Shown here one piece after another: positions 10,261 through 20,994 of a DNA stretch of 64,000 bases (position 1 is the stretch's first letter; every line of letters starts with the position of its first letter). The DNA comes from Glebionis coronaria. Taxonomy: Eukaryota > Streptophyta > Magnoliopsida > Asterales > Asteraceae. A program made the position numbers and the translations under genes. Location of the stretch: NCBI GenBank assembly GCA_025667525.1, contig JANFOE010002214.1, positions 186,001-250,000 of the forward strand, in the 5' to 3' direction. The notes beneath the pieces were generated by a model that was not told the origin of the DNA, ran no database searches, and saw nothing but the letters and a program-made list of their open reading frames with translations.

Positions 10261-12363
10261 TTATGATAGAAAACATGCAAACAAACATGCTTGCACAAGA
10301 GGGGTATCAACCTTCTTGTGTATATTGGCAATAAACCCACCAAGACCTTGATGAGATCGTCTAGTCTGAACTGGAGTCATAATATCACCAATGATCTGAG
10401 ATGTGGGGTGATTCTTCATTGTGGAAGTGAGAACCCCTCCTTCAAAAAGTCTGGTGTCCTCAACTTCACGCTCCATGTTGCCAATATCTTCTTCATCAGA
10501 CTCTCTTTGATCAACAGGAATCTCTTCATGAACATTGGAAGGTTCACCTTGTTCAAAAGTGGAAGAGAAAAGATGTGCAAAGGTGTTGTCAACGTCTGAA
10601 CCTTGTTTGTCAGCGTTTGGGCTAACAACGCTTGAAATGTTGTTGTCAACGTCTGAGCCATCAACGTCTGAATTGGTCTTGTCAGCGCTAGATTTGCCTT
10701 TGTCAGCGCCTGAAGAACCATGCATGTTTGTATCTGGTGGTATTTGGAAACCACCATTATCTTGTCCAGCAGCAGCAGTAGCAAAAGCATCTATCCAAAT
10801 GGGAATTGTGACATATTCAAATGTAGGAGATGCCTTTTCTGCTTGTGATCCAACCCTCTCATTAACCTGTGTACCTGAAACATCAACAACTTGTTCCTCC
10901 ACAACATTTGAAGTTACCTTCACAATGTCTGGATTAGTGACAGGCATATAATTTAAAGTTCTAGATAAGGGTTCCAAATCAAACAACCAATTAGGACCAC
11001 TTTCAAGATCACTAGGTTTATTCTCTAAGAACCTAACATGTACTCTCTCAACTATCCGTTTGTCCTCTTTAAGATAAACCCTATAACCCTTGCTCTGCAC
11101 TGAATACCCCATGAAGTAACCCTCATCACGTTTTGCACTAAATTTCCCAAAGGCATCACTAGTATCTAATACTACTACATGACATCCAAAAGGTCTGAGA
11201 AAACCAATATTAGGTTTTCTACCCCAAAGTAACTCATAAGGTGTTTTGTTCTGAATTTTGTTAACCAATGCTCTATTTTGCACATAGCATGCTGTATTAA
11301 CAGCTTCAGCCCAAAAGGCTATAGGAAAGTGAGCATCAGCCAACATTGTTCTGACTGCTTCAATTAGGGTTCTATTTTTCCTTTCAGCAACCCCATTTTG
11401 TTGTGGGGTTCTAGCAATGCTAAATTGCCTAGTAATTCCTTTCCTGGCACAAAAATCATCTAGCTTCTTGTTCCTAAATTCTCCACCATTATCACTCCTA
11501 AGCATTTTAACCTCATTTTCAGACCTTTTCTCAATCTGAGTGATAAAATCAATAAGAACATCAGCTGTGTCACTCTTCATAGCTAGAAAGAATGTCCAAG
11601 TGAACCTAGAAAAGTCATCTGTGACAACAAAGCAATATGACTTGCCATTCAAACTTTCTATATTAGTTGGACCAAAGAGGTCCATGTGAAGCATATGAAG
11701 AGGTCTGGAACTAGTATGCACCTGCTTGGACTTGAATGAGACCTTGTGCTGCTTGCCTTTAAGACATGCAACACAAGAGTGGTCATTGTGGAAGGCCTTC
11801 TCAGGCAAACCATCAACTAAACCAAGCCTCACAAGTCTATTTATATTTTTAAAATTTATGTGCCCTAGTCTCCTGTGCCACAAATTACTTTCATCTACTG
11901 AGGCCTTAGCATAAAAACAAGACATATTGGTATTCACTTTAATCCCATTTAAATTCACATTATATATGTCCTTATGCCTAGGTGTTCTATACTCAATATA
12001 TTTCTCATCAGGGATCTTAAAATCCTTGCTTAACACCAAACACTCAGTATCAGTGAAAAGAACCTTATTTTTGTTATCACAAACTTGTGATACACTAAAC
12101 AGATTATAATCAAGTTCTTTTACCAGGAAGACATTCTCAAAACGCAGATTGTTGGTGAGAAGGGTTCCTTTGCCTGTAATGGTGCCATAGTCCCCTCCAA
12201 AGTATACCTTATCACCATCTTTAATAGGAGTGAAGTTCGTCAGATAGTCTTCCTTTCCTGTCATGTGCCTTGAGCATCCATTATCCCAATATCCATAATC
12301 ATTGATCTGTCTTTGAATGCCCTGCACATAAAGAAAACAAATTAGTTTTCTTTGGGAACCCAA
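10261..12363 (-). pseudogene. Copia C: protease, pre-integrase and integrase
   Basis: Seven hundred codons. Protease region near residues 25-40 (WDNGCSRHMTG), where the usual D-S/T-G is D-N-G; pre-integrase (LDYNLFSVSQVCD) with H-H-C-C zinc finger (LWHRRLGHINF ... CVACLKGK); integrase core with MDLFGP, LRSDNGGEF and QNGVAERKNRT giving an intact D-D-E triad. A linker (about residues 530-620) is rich in ADK/DVD repeats from the 21-bp motif (10587-10710). It ends at a TAA (10261-10263) that stands in frame with the downstream reverse transcriptase, so it is a nonsense mutation and not a natural end. It overlaps gag by 22 nt in a different frame. Confidence 0.87.
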
Positions 12364-14444
12364 GTCTCAGAAGACTTGGATTCATCTGGTTGTTCAATAA
12401 GAACAGACTTAGTTCTCACAACAACCCCATTCTCATCCTTTTTAGGATGAAAAACCCAGTTAACCCCAATAGGTTTTGTAATGACCTTTGAAATGTAATT
12501 AAATCTATTGCAAGTCATTGAAATTCCATTATCATTAGGGTTTTGATCTTTCTTGGGTCTCCATGTTAAGCTTGAAGAAGCTTTAGACCCCTTACCTTGT
12601 GGCTGCAAATATTTAGGTCTGGTCACGTTTCTATCAGCGTTGGATTTTGTCCTATCAACGCTGAAATTACCCTTGTCAGCGTTGAACCTAGGGTTTGCTA
12701 CAGGAACCCATTGCCTATTTGACCAGGTGTTTGTCTTTTGAAAAGGTCTTTGTCCATGAGTGTTAGACCTTCTAGAAAAGAATGGGGCAGGTCTAATCAC
12801 TTGTGGACTTTGCTGCACACAAGGTTTGGGTCTGACAACGTTTGACTTCCTAACAACGTTGACTTTCTTCCTATCAGCGCTGAAATTGTTCCTATCAACG
12901 CTGGCTTTGGGAGCGTTGACACACTTGTATGCCAAATGTGAAAAGCTGCCACAAGTGTAACAGGCTTTATTAGACACAACCTTAGGTCTAGAGGAAAAGA
13001 AACTTGTTCCATGATTGCTAACTTGGCTCTTGGGTGACCTATTATTCCTATACATCTCTGCATATCTAATGGTAGGTCTTCTAACAGTGTTGGAGCCTAG
13101 GTCAACAGCTTTACCAGTGATTGGATGAGTAACCTTAATGGGTGGTGATTCATTGGGACTTTCACATAGCAAACCTCCCTTAACAAATAAAGTAGGGTTA
13201 GCTTTCTTCCACTCATTTAGGTCAGTCAGTTTTTGTTGATACTCTTCCACTGGAGTGACAACTCTTGGTGGAGGAATGAATTCCTCTTCTTGGCATTCTG
13301 GTATACCAGTCCAAGACAAATCCTTTCTAAGGACACCATAGAAGTCACCAGCTGGTGGTGGAACCAGAGAGTAATCATTCATCCCAATCCCAGTCATGTC
13401 CTTAGGATCCCTTTGTTTAGCTACACAGTCTCCTAGGGTTTGGGTGGCTCTATCAAATCTTTGAATCTTGAGGTCAACATTATCTTTATTCTTAATGGCC
13501 TCATCTAACTTAGCCTGTAGGTCTCTATTGACCTTTGTCATGATATTTCTAATATCCATGCTACCCTCTAGCTCATGTTTTAAGATATTTATCTTATCTT
13601 TTAAGTCAAATTCCATTTTCTTGTATTCAGAAACGGTTTTCTCAGTTTCAGTAAGAGCTAGTTGGTAATTGGACAATTTACACCTTTCAGTGCTCATATC
13701 ATCTTTTAGTTTTAACACCTCTTTGTTAAGTCTATCAGTGTTTAACCTACAACCTTTGCTACAAAAAGCATCATCATATACCTCATTGTCAGATGAAGAG
13801 GAGGAGTGTGCCATGAGAGCATATTCAGCATGCTCTTCTTCTTCAATATCAGCAACCAAAGCTTTATCCTCTTCAGCATTCTTAGCCAGATAGCTCCAAT
13901 CCCATCGTGTACCATCAATTCCTTGAACTGCAACCATGGCTTTGGAATCTTGAGCTTTAACAACCTGACTTGAGGGTTTACCAGCATCAGATCTTCTAGG
14001 AGATCTGCATTCCCTCATGAAGTGCCCCATACGATGACAGTTGTAGCATTCAACTTTGGATTTATCAAATCCAGCTGTGTCTTTAACATTGAAGGTCATC
14101 TTCTTCTTGAACCTTCTATTCCACCTATTTGCTCTTATACTAGCAAGAGCCATGTTCCACTTGATGTCCATCTCTTCCAAGTGCTCATCACTTATCTGCT
14201 CAAGGTCCTCATATGTAATCACTGAACCATTGGGCAAAGAAGCAATGTAAGCACACACAGTATCCAAATCCAAACCAGCAGGTTTAACTCTTGGGGAGTC
14301 ATTCATGAATGTGTCAGCGTCTGAAAAGGAGACGTTGACAGGACTTGTTCCAGCGCTGACAAATGATGATCCAGTAACTGGATGCATAAAGGAGTCATTC
14401 ATGAATGTGTCAATATCAAGGACTTGTTCCAGCTCTGATACCAT
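12342..14444 (-). pseudogene. Copia C: gag lacking its N-terminal domain
   Basis: Seven hundred codons, opened by an ATG that overlaps the primer-binding site (the PBS reads as codons 2-5, VSEL). The usual 200-250-residue UBN2-type gag domain is absent; the protein enters gag near ASLPNGSVITYEDLEQISDE. It has a CCHC knuckle at residues 133-146 (CYNCHRMGHFMREC), a coiled-coil region (about 230-330), and a second knuckle near 500 (CYTCGSFSHLAYKC). Heptad repeats from the 21-bp motif appear twice (NADKGNF/SVDRTKS/NADRN and VDRNNFS/ADRKKVN). The open frame may simply be what remained after a 5' deletion. Confidence 0.8.
14432..14443 (-). promoter_or_regulatory. Primer-binding site of copia C (initiator Met tRNA type)
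   Basis: TGGTATCAGAGC on the minus strand, two bases from the LTR end at 14446. It is complementary to the 3' end of plant initiator Met tRNA, the standard copia primer. Confidence 0.88.
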
Positions 14445-14445
14445 T

Positions 14446-14543
14446 TGTTGATCCCAAACTTAGATCGATTAGCTTTGTGTATACGAGATTAGATCAAGTA
14501 TAACACGTAGAGAAACCTTTGTATATGCTTTGTGAATCTAAGT
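14446..14543 (-). repeat. Copia C 5' LTR, first piece
   Basis: Starts TGTTGATCCC and matches 3821-3918 of the 3' LTR as read by eye. It is interrupted after TAAGT (14539-14543) by copia N; TAAGT is repeated at 26650-26654. Confidence 0.92.
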
Positions 14544-14926
14544 TGTTGTCCCTTGTATTTGTGATGATTAAGCAATGAATAAAGAAAGAAAATAGATGAA
14601 GAAGAGATGAATTCCTAGAGAGAGAAAGTAGTGAGAGAAAGTAGAGAGGAGATGATTAACTTGGTGAGATTAGATTAAGAAAAGAAGTTGTTACAAATGA
14701 CCATCCACCCTCCTAACATGCTAGGAGGGTAGTATATATAGTCCACCCACATGCGGGCTTTAATGGACTATATATTGGGCCGGGCTTGTCTTTTGGACTT
14801 TAATTAGTTTAAATCCAAGCCCGTGAACCACGACTAAATAACTACTTATTACAACGTTCTAATAAATATTACAATAGAAACCTATGACCGAACATTCTTG
14901 TTTGACTCAATATTTTGAGGCTAACA
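14544..14926 (-). repeat. Copia N 3' LTR (383 bp)
   Basis: TGTTGTCCC ... GGCTAACA. I found no difference from 26267-26649 on reading both. It holds a TATATATA box and a perfect hairpin (14707-14740), and CCGGGCTT/AAGCCCG inverted words further on. Confidence 0.95.
14707..14740 (-). promoter_or_regulatory. TATA box plus adjacent perfect hairpin in N LTR
   Basis: TATATATA at 14733-14740. Immediately downstream in the sense direction is an inverted repeat with 9-bp arms (ACCCTCCTA and TAGGAGGGT) around the six-base loop ACATGC (14707-14730). The second copy is at 26430-26453. Placement suggests the hairpin falls at or near the RNA start. Confidence 0.5.
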
Positions 14927-14936
14927 ATCTCCCCCA
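14927..14936 (-). promoter_or_regulatory. Polypurine tract of copia N
   Basis: TGGGGGAGAT on the minus strand, abutting the 3' LTR at 14926. Confidence 0.8.
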
Positions 14937-17451
14937 ATGTGAGGTCATTCCTCTTTGATATTTGGATTCCAATGGAGATTTATGAATTTTGTCATAAATG
15001 AGTCTTGAACGTGTAACAGTAGTTTTGCTCCTTCATGCTGTGATCTTTGAGCCTTTGTTGTTGTCTTTCGACTTTGTCTTTAAGTCTTGAGATCTTCAAA
15101 TCATTCTTGACTTGTCTTTGCCATCTTGTGATCTTGTGTCTTTATCCACATGCTCACACTATCAGTTGTTGGATAAGTCTTTGGGCATGAATATGTGGTT
15201 GTGAATCTTTGACTTTGCTGAGTACACCGTGACGCCACCTTCTTGAGACAAAACATAGACACGGACTGAATGGCTTTGACATTCGTCCTAAATCGGTAGC
15301 GTTTTACCTCCGGTCGGTGAAGACCGTTATACGATATTAAATATCGTACCTGTGATCAGGTAGATTCAATTAAGAATCTCCTTGACAGGGTTTCGCGGCT
15401 GTACTAGCCGTTCTCTTTACTCGACCGTCTCAAAGCAAGACTGCGAACATAAAGAGTGAATCAATTGGATAAATATCCGCTTGATTAAAGTCGTCAATTC
15501 AAATTCCTGGAACAAGTTTGATTCATTAAGAATCTTACCATTGTTGCTTTCCAGTTGACACAAGTTTGATTCATAAGAATCTCACAAGTCACCTACCGTA
15601 GCGCTGTTTGATGTTGACGCTAGAAGGATTTCCATTCGTCACTGTGAATATTAATAAATATCACTTTGAATGTTCTGGCAAGACCATAAAGATATTGCGT
15701 AGAAACCTGAAACGAGTTTGAATCAATTCAGAATCAAACCACTGTTGCTTTTCAGTTTTACATATGTTCAATTCATAAAGAATCTTGCATATGACCTACC
15801 GCAGTGCTGTTTGATGTTAACACTGGAAGGATTTCCACTCATCATCGTGAATACTAAGTAGTATCACTCTGAGTGTTCTAGCAATATCACAAGGATATAG
15901 CGTAGGACTCTCTTGATCTTCATCCGTGTGTCCTAACGAGATTTGATTGATCTCTTGGCTCTAGACTCGATTTGTGCACTTTTAGTGGTCGGAGGCTGGA
16001 GCAGATGCCACCTATTCAATATCAACAATCTCGGAGTGAGAAAGTCAATAGAAGTCGTGTTGATCTCCGTGACAATAAAACAAACTTCTTTTGAGAGAAG
16101 CCTGAGTAGCTAGGAAAGGGTTGTGCTTCACATCACTGGGTCCATGATGAGTTTGTCTTCATGATGAGTTGACCCGGTTTCTGCCTAAGTTGTATGGAGG
16201 GCTTCTTTCTTTAGACCCTTTATCCTTACATTTCTTTTTCATTCTTCAACCCCTTCAATGCTTACCAAGACATCATTACTAGCACCTTGTTGTGATTGTT
16301 CCAGTGCTAGCATCAGTACTTAGTCGGCATTCTGCTACGTTCACATTCTACTCCATCTTTCCTAAGGACTTCTAATAATCTATTGGATTGTCCCTGGGAA
16401 GATCCCTCCGGTTCTGGTTGGATCATAGGACTTAAACCTAACCACCCTTTTGACACCAATAACGTCGTGAATTAAAGATGTTGTGGGTATTTAATCGTAA
16501 CCATGAAAACCACTTTAAATTCTAACAAAGTGTTTGAAAAGCATTTAACACCTTGCTAGTTTTGTCGTTTCAGAAAAGCTCCCCCGTCACATGTGCATCG
16601 ATAATCGTAAGTGTTTCGCACATGTGGGTAAGAGTTAAAGTGCTTGAGTCTTATATATGATCACATTTTAATCACATTTTCTCCCCCTATCTCTAATATA
16701 TAAAATCTTTTGATATTAGAGATACCAAATTTGATTAAAATATATTTTGAAAAATAGTCTTGAAAATCTGCGGGAGAAAGATGTGTTAATCTTTTGCATG
16801 AAGTTGAATTGCTCCCCCTCAAAAATTGATCCAATGGAATTGTCATTACGAGGATTTGATCCACATTAAACTTTTGAGGATAGGAGTTGTTGAACACACA
16901 ATTTTTGAAAGATTTTGAATATCATTGAGAAATTCTTGAAAAAATTGTGTTCAACGCTTTTTGAAAAATCAATTCTTTTTGACGAAAAGGTTTTTCTAAA
17001 GCATAAACTTGAGTTCATATCCACTCAAGTGTAAGAAGATTTAACTGCTTTTGCTAAGGGTAAGAGTACAAAAGCGTACACTCCCCCGTGAATTTAGATC
17101 CGGGTTGCAATCTGAAAGTGATTACAAGCCATTGTGTTGAGCTCAAAACGTTGAATGTTTTGTGACAAGCTCAACCCGAGATAGATTGCTCTACCCGTTG
17201 TTGGAAGTATTGTCCAAGATAGACAATTTCCTTTTGAAAATATAGAAATGACATGTTTTGAAAAATATTTACAACTTTCATTCGAGCTTTATGTACACAC
17301 CCGTGTCGTTATTGAGCGACATTTCTAGGTACGTCCATATTATCGATACTGAAAGACATGTCGAGAAGAATATTTTTGGATTATCAAAGATTTTTTACTT
17401 TTGTATTTTGCTTTTTGATTAATATTTACAGGTAGATGTTTGATAGATGAA
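14937..17451 (-). other. Copia N region between pol and 3' LTR, non-coding
   Basis: About 2.5 kb without a convincing ORF; the longest open stretch is 78 codons (16661-16897) and resembles nothing I know. A 200-bp tandem duplication sits at 15506-15705 and 15706-15907 (both copies contain GTTTGATTC, CACCTACCG-type and GAAGGATTTCCA words, diverged by roughly a fifth). It occupies the place where C has ORF3, but N encodes nothing there. Confidence 0.6.
15506..15907 (-). repeat. Diverged 200-bp tandem duplication in N
   Basis: Two adjacent copies start CCTGGAACAAGTTTG (15506) and CCTGAAACGAGTTTG (15706) and end GCGTAGAAA and GCGTAGGAC. Substitutions are scattered, so the duplication is older than this insertion and belongs to the family. 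Confidence 0.7.
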
Positions 17452-20004
17452 TCAAGCAGGCTTCTTTTCCAGAACCTCCAGTTCTGCTGGAGTCAAACAT
17501 CTCATACCAATTTGCCTAACTAGATACGCAAACCTCTCTTTCGAAAGAGCTTTTGTAAACAAGTCAGCTAATTGGTAATCAGTTCCAACAAAGTATAATT
17601 CAACAATACCTCTTTCAACTTGTTCCTTAATGAAGTGATATCTGACATCAATGTGCTTCGTGCGGGAATGCTGTACCGGATTGCAGGAGATGGCTATGGC
17701 TGACTTTGAGTCACAGTACATAGGTACTTTATCAAAATGAAAGCCATAATCCGTGAGTTGTGTTCTCATCCAAAGAACTTGAGCACAACACGCAGATAGA
17801 GACACATACTCCGCTTCGGCTGATGAAAGTGACGTACAATCCTGCTTCTTGGAAGACCATCCCACAAGCTTGTCTTGACCTAGAAATTGTGCACCACCAG
17901 AAGTACTTTTACGTGTATCAAGACACCCTGCATGATCAGAATCTGAATAGGCCGTTAGAAAGAAACCGGTTTCCCTCGGATACCAGAGTCCCATGTGAAT
18001 GGTATTCTTAAGGTACCGAAAGATCCGTTTAACCTCCTTGAGGTGCTTTTCAGTAGGTCGTGCTTGATATCGTGCACAATAACATGTAGCATGATGTATA
18101 TCAGGTCTGCTCGCTGTCAAGTACATGAGGGACCCGATCATGGAACGATATCTCGTTTGATCTATGGGTAATCCCTCCAAATCAACATCTAGGGATGTGG
18201 TTGATAATGGTGTCCCAACGGGGTCACATGATGTCATACCATGCTTTTTGATTATCTCTTGACAATACTTAGCTTGGTTTATAAAGATACCACTTGGGGA
18301 TTGGTGAACTTGAATTCCTAGAAAGAATTTTAGTTCGCCCATCATAGACATTTCAAATCTGCTGTGCATTACTTTTTCAAACCATTTTGAAAGTTTTGGG
18401 TTTGTAGACCCGAAAATAATGTCATCAACATAAATTTGCACAAGCAGAATGTCATCCCCATATTTATAAGTGAACAAAGTTAGATCAATAGAACCTTTTG
18501 AGAAACCTTTGGAGACCAGAAATTTCGAGAGCTCGTCGTACCACGCCCGTGGAGCTTGCTTGAGTCCATATAGTGCTTTGTGGAGACGATACACCTTGTC
18601 AGGATAATGAGGATTGACGAATCCTTCCGGCTGCGTGACATAAACTTCTTCCTTCAAAGGACCGTTAAGAAACGCCGTCTTTACGTCCATTTGATAAACG
18701 ATGAATCCCTTATGTGCAGCATAAGCAAGAAAAATCCTGACCGCTTCCATTCGAGCTACTGGTGCAAATGATTCTTCAAAATCAATACCCTCTTTCTGTC
18801 CATACCCTTTAGCCACTAGCCTAGATTTATTCTTGATGATCGTGTTTTCTTCATCCATCTTGTTTTTCCAGATCCATCGAAGATTTAATGGTGTTACATC
18901 GTATGGTCTGTCAACAAGTTCCCAGACTTTAAGTCTTTCAAATTGTTGAAGTTCATCCGTCATCGATTCAATCCAAGCATGATCAGCTAATGCTTCTTTG
19001 ATGTTTTTCGGTTCAGCTGAACTCACGGCGAGTGCAAACATACAAACATCGGCATCGGTGTTAAGCTGTCGTCTTGTGCGAACGGGCTGAGAAGGGTTTC
19101 CAATGACATGAACCAAAGGATGATCTCGGGTCCAATGATGTGTTGAAGGATGTCGTTGGTAGAACGTATGCATATTTGACGGATCAACATGGCGAGTAGA
19201 AGACTCTCCAGTTTCGTGTACCGGTGTACCGAATGGGTTGATGAATTCGTCTTCGTCAGATAATGCATTGTCTGCTTGATTTGTGTTCTCTGGAGCAATG
19301 ACAGTAGTTGTGGATGTTGTAGGATCGATTGTTGTAGTGATATTCTGAGGAGGTAAATCTTCATCAACCCGTGTTGATGTAGATGAAGTTGTATCTGGTT
19401 TTTGACGATGATCGGTATCACCATTCTTATCATGAGTGACAGCGGAAGACTTCGATACAACTTGTTTCTCCCCCGTGAAATACTCATCATACATTGGTCC
19501 ATATAACATTTCCAACTCTTCAATTGTCGTGTCGACTGTCATATCAGCTCTAGGAACATTTTCTGGAACCAGCGTTGAACTTGACGGTTCATTGCTGTGG
19601 TCTTGAGCTTCGAGTTCCGTGCGGTTGTGAACGGAAGTCGTTTGTCGTTGTGGGTCGGGACTTAAACTGTTTTGTTCAAGTGCCATTTCTTGAGATTCAT
19701 CAAATCGGATGTGAATTGTCTCGACAATCAATTTTGTTCTTTTGTTGAACACTCTATATCCCTTAGACTGAGTTGCATATCCCACAAGAATACATGCATC
19801 ACCTTTCTCTTTCATTTTATCCAAATTTTCACCATCTCGAATAATGTAGCAAGTACATCCAAAAACATGAAGGTGTTTGAGTGAAGGTTTTCGATCATGA
19901 ATTATGTGATATGGTGTCTTTTCGTGTCTTGGGATAATTAAGGATCGGTTTTGTGTGTAGCATGCGGTTGACACGGCTTCGGCCCAAAAGTATAGTGGAA
20001 GCTT
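17452..20004 (-). CDS. Copia N: integrase end, reverse transcriptase and RNase H
   Basis: 840 codons from the first Met at 19974; the frame runs back to 20004. Residues 1-95 are the end of integrase ([34 protein letters not shown]), 100-320 a variable linker, and about 335-590 RVT_2 reverse transcriptase with [25 protein letters not shown] and catalytic [10 protein letters not shown] (about 515-524). RNase H follows with [27 protein letters not shown] and [10 protein letters not shown], ending [18 protein letters not shown]. All catalytic residues I can check are present. It is separated from the upstream integrase by one in-frame TAA, so it is probably not translated as it stands. Confidence 0.9.
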   Translation of the reverse strand, partial: KLPLYFWAEAVSTACYTQNRSLIIPRHEKTPYHIIHDRKPSLKHLHVFGCTCYIIRDGENLDKMKEKGDACILVGYATQSKGYRVFNKRTKLIVETIHIRFDESQEMALEQNSLSPDPQRQTTSVHNRTELEAQDHSNEPSSSTLVPENVPRADMTVDTTIEELEMLYGPMYDEYFTGEKQVVSKSSAVTHDKNGDTDHRQKPDTTSSTSTRVDEDLPPQNITTTIDPTTSTTTVIAPENTNQADNALSDEDEFINPFGTPVHETGESSTRHVDPSNMHTFYQRHPSTHHWTRDHPLVHVIGNPSQPVRTRRQLNTDADVCMFALAVSSAEPKNIKEALADHAWIESMTDELQQFERLKVWELVDRPYDVTPLNLRWIWKNKMDEENTIIKNKSRLVAKGYGQKEGIDFEESFAPVARMEAVRIFLAYAAHKGFIVYQMDVKTAFLNGPLKEEVYVTQPEGFVNPHYPDKVYRLHKALYGLKQAPRAWYDELSKFLVSKGFSKGSIDLTLFTYKYGDDILLVQIYVDDIIFGSTNPKLSKWFEKVMHSRFEMSMMGELKFFLGIQVHQSPSGIFINQAKYCQEIIKKHGMTSCDPVGTPLSTTSLDVDLEGLPIDQTRYRSMIGSLMYLTASRPDIHHATCYCARYQARPTEKHLKEVKRIFRYLKNTIHMGLWYPRETGFFLTAYSDSDHAGCLDTRKSTSGGAQFLGQDKLVGWSSKKQDCTSLSSAEAEYVSLSACCAQVLWMRTQLTDYGFHFDKVPMYCDSKSAIAISCNPVQHSRTKHIDVRYHFIKEQVERGIVELYFVGTDYQLADLFTKALSKERFAYLVRQIGMRCLTPAELEVLEKKPA

Positions 20005-20994
20005 TTAAGCGGATAATAATGTTCGAGCAGCTTCAACCAAAGTACGGTTTCGTCTTTCAACAACGCCGTTTTGTTCGGGTGTTCGAGCAATAGATGTTTC
20101 ATGTTCAATCCCTTCGGCTTCAAAATACTTTCTCAGATTAGAATTCAAAAATTCTGTACCTCTGTCAGTACGAACCACTTTAACTTGAGCTTGAAGACCA
20201 CGTTGTATCAATTTTAGGAAGCTGATGAGAACGTCGGGTGTTTCATCCTTGGACCTCAAGAAGTGAGTCCATGTGTACCTTGAGTAGTCATCGACAATTA
20301 CCAGAATATATTTCTTTCCATTGATACTCTGAACACGCAAGGGACCACACAGATCCATGTGAAGAAGATCTAACCGTCCTTTAGAGCTTGGTGTGGTCTT
20401 TGTTTTGAAGCTACTTCGTTTAGCTTTACACAGTTCACAAGAAGAACAAAGATGATCTTTGATGAATTTCAAGCTTGGAAGGCCTCTCACAATATCTTTC
20501 TTGGAAAGCAAGTTAATGGTATCAAAGTTAAGATGAGAAAGACGTTGATGCCATAACCATGCCTGAGTCGTTGAAGCTTTAGCCATGAAGCAAATTGGAG
20601 TTGATGAAGTTGTGTCTTGAAGTGAAATTGTGTAAAGATCAGTACCCCGTGTACCGGAAGGTAAGTCATTCCCATCATAATCACGAACAAAACATGTCTT
20701 CTTTCTGAAAGCAACTTCCAAATCCGCATCACAGAATTGACCAACCGAGAAAAGATTGTGATTGAGCCCTTCGACGTAGTATACCCTTTTAATCGTGATA
20801 TTCCCTTGAACCAAATCTCCATATCCTAGGATCGGTGCAAATTGATCATTTCCGAATCGGACCGTACCTAGGAACTTCTCCACGAAGTTAATTAGAAGCT
20901 TGAGATTCCCCGTCATGTGCTTCGTGCATCCGGAGTCCATTATGAAGAGAATTATTTGTATCACCTGCAGAAGAGTTAGAACACGATGGAGCAT
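20005..20994 (-). pseudogene. Copia N: protease, pre-integrase and integrase core
   Basis: Protease active site MDSGCTKHMTG (D-S-G) near residue 20; pre-integrase LNHNLFSVGQFCDAD; zinc finger LWHQRLSHLNF ... CSSCELC; integrase core with HMDLCGPL, VRTDRGTEF and EQNGVVERRNRT, an intact D-D-E triad. It stops at TAA 20005-20007, exactly in frame with the downstream RT ORF (20004 onward), so one nonsense codon interrupts an otherwise continuous frame of about 1,180 codons (17452-20994). It overlaps the end of gag by 107 nt in another frame. Confidence 0.9.

Noticed and set aside
10291..10951. Plus-strand ORFs opposite the pol linker of copia C
   Set aside because: Antisense shadows of the motif-rich linker; amino-acid pattern follows the sense repeats.
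14432..14443. A tRNA gene fragment at PBS sites
   Set aside because: Only 12 bases matching a tRNA 3' end next to LTRs; these are primer sites, not tRNA genes.
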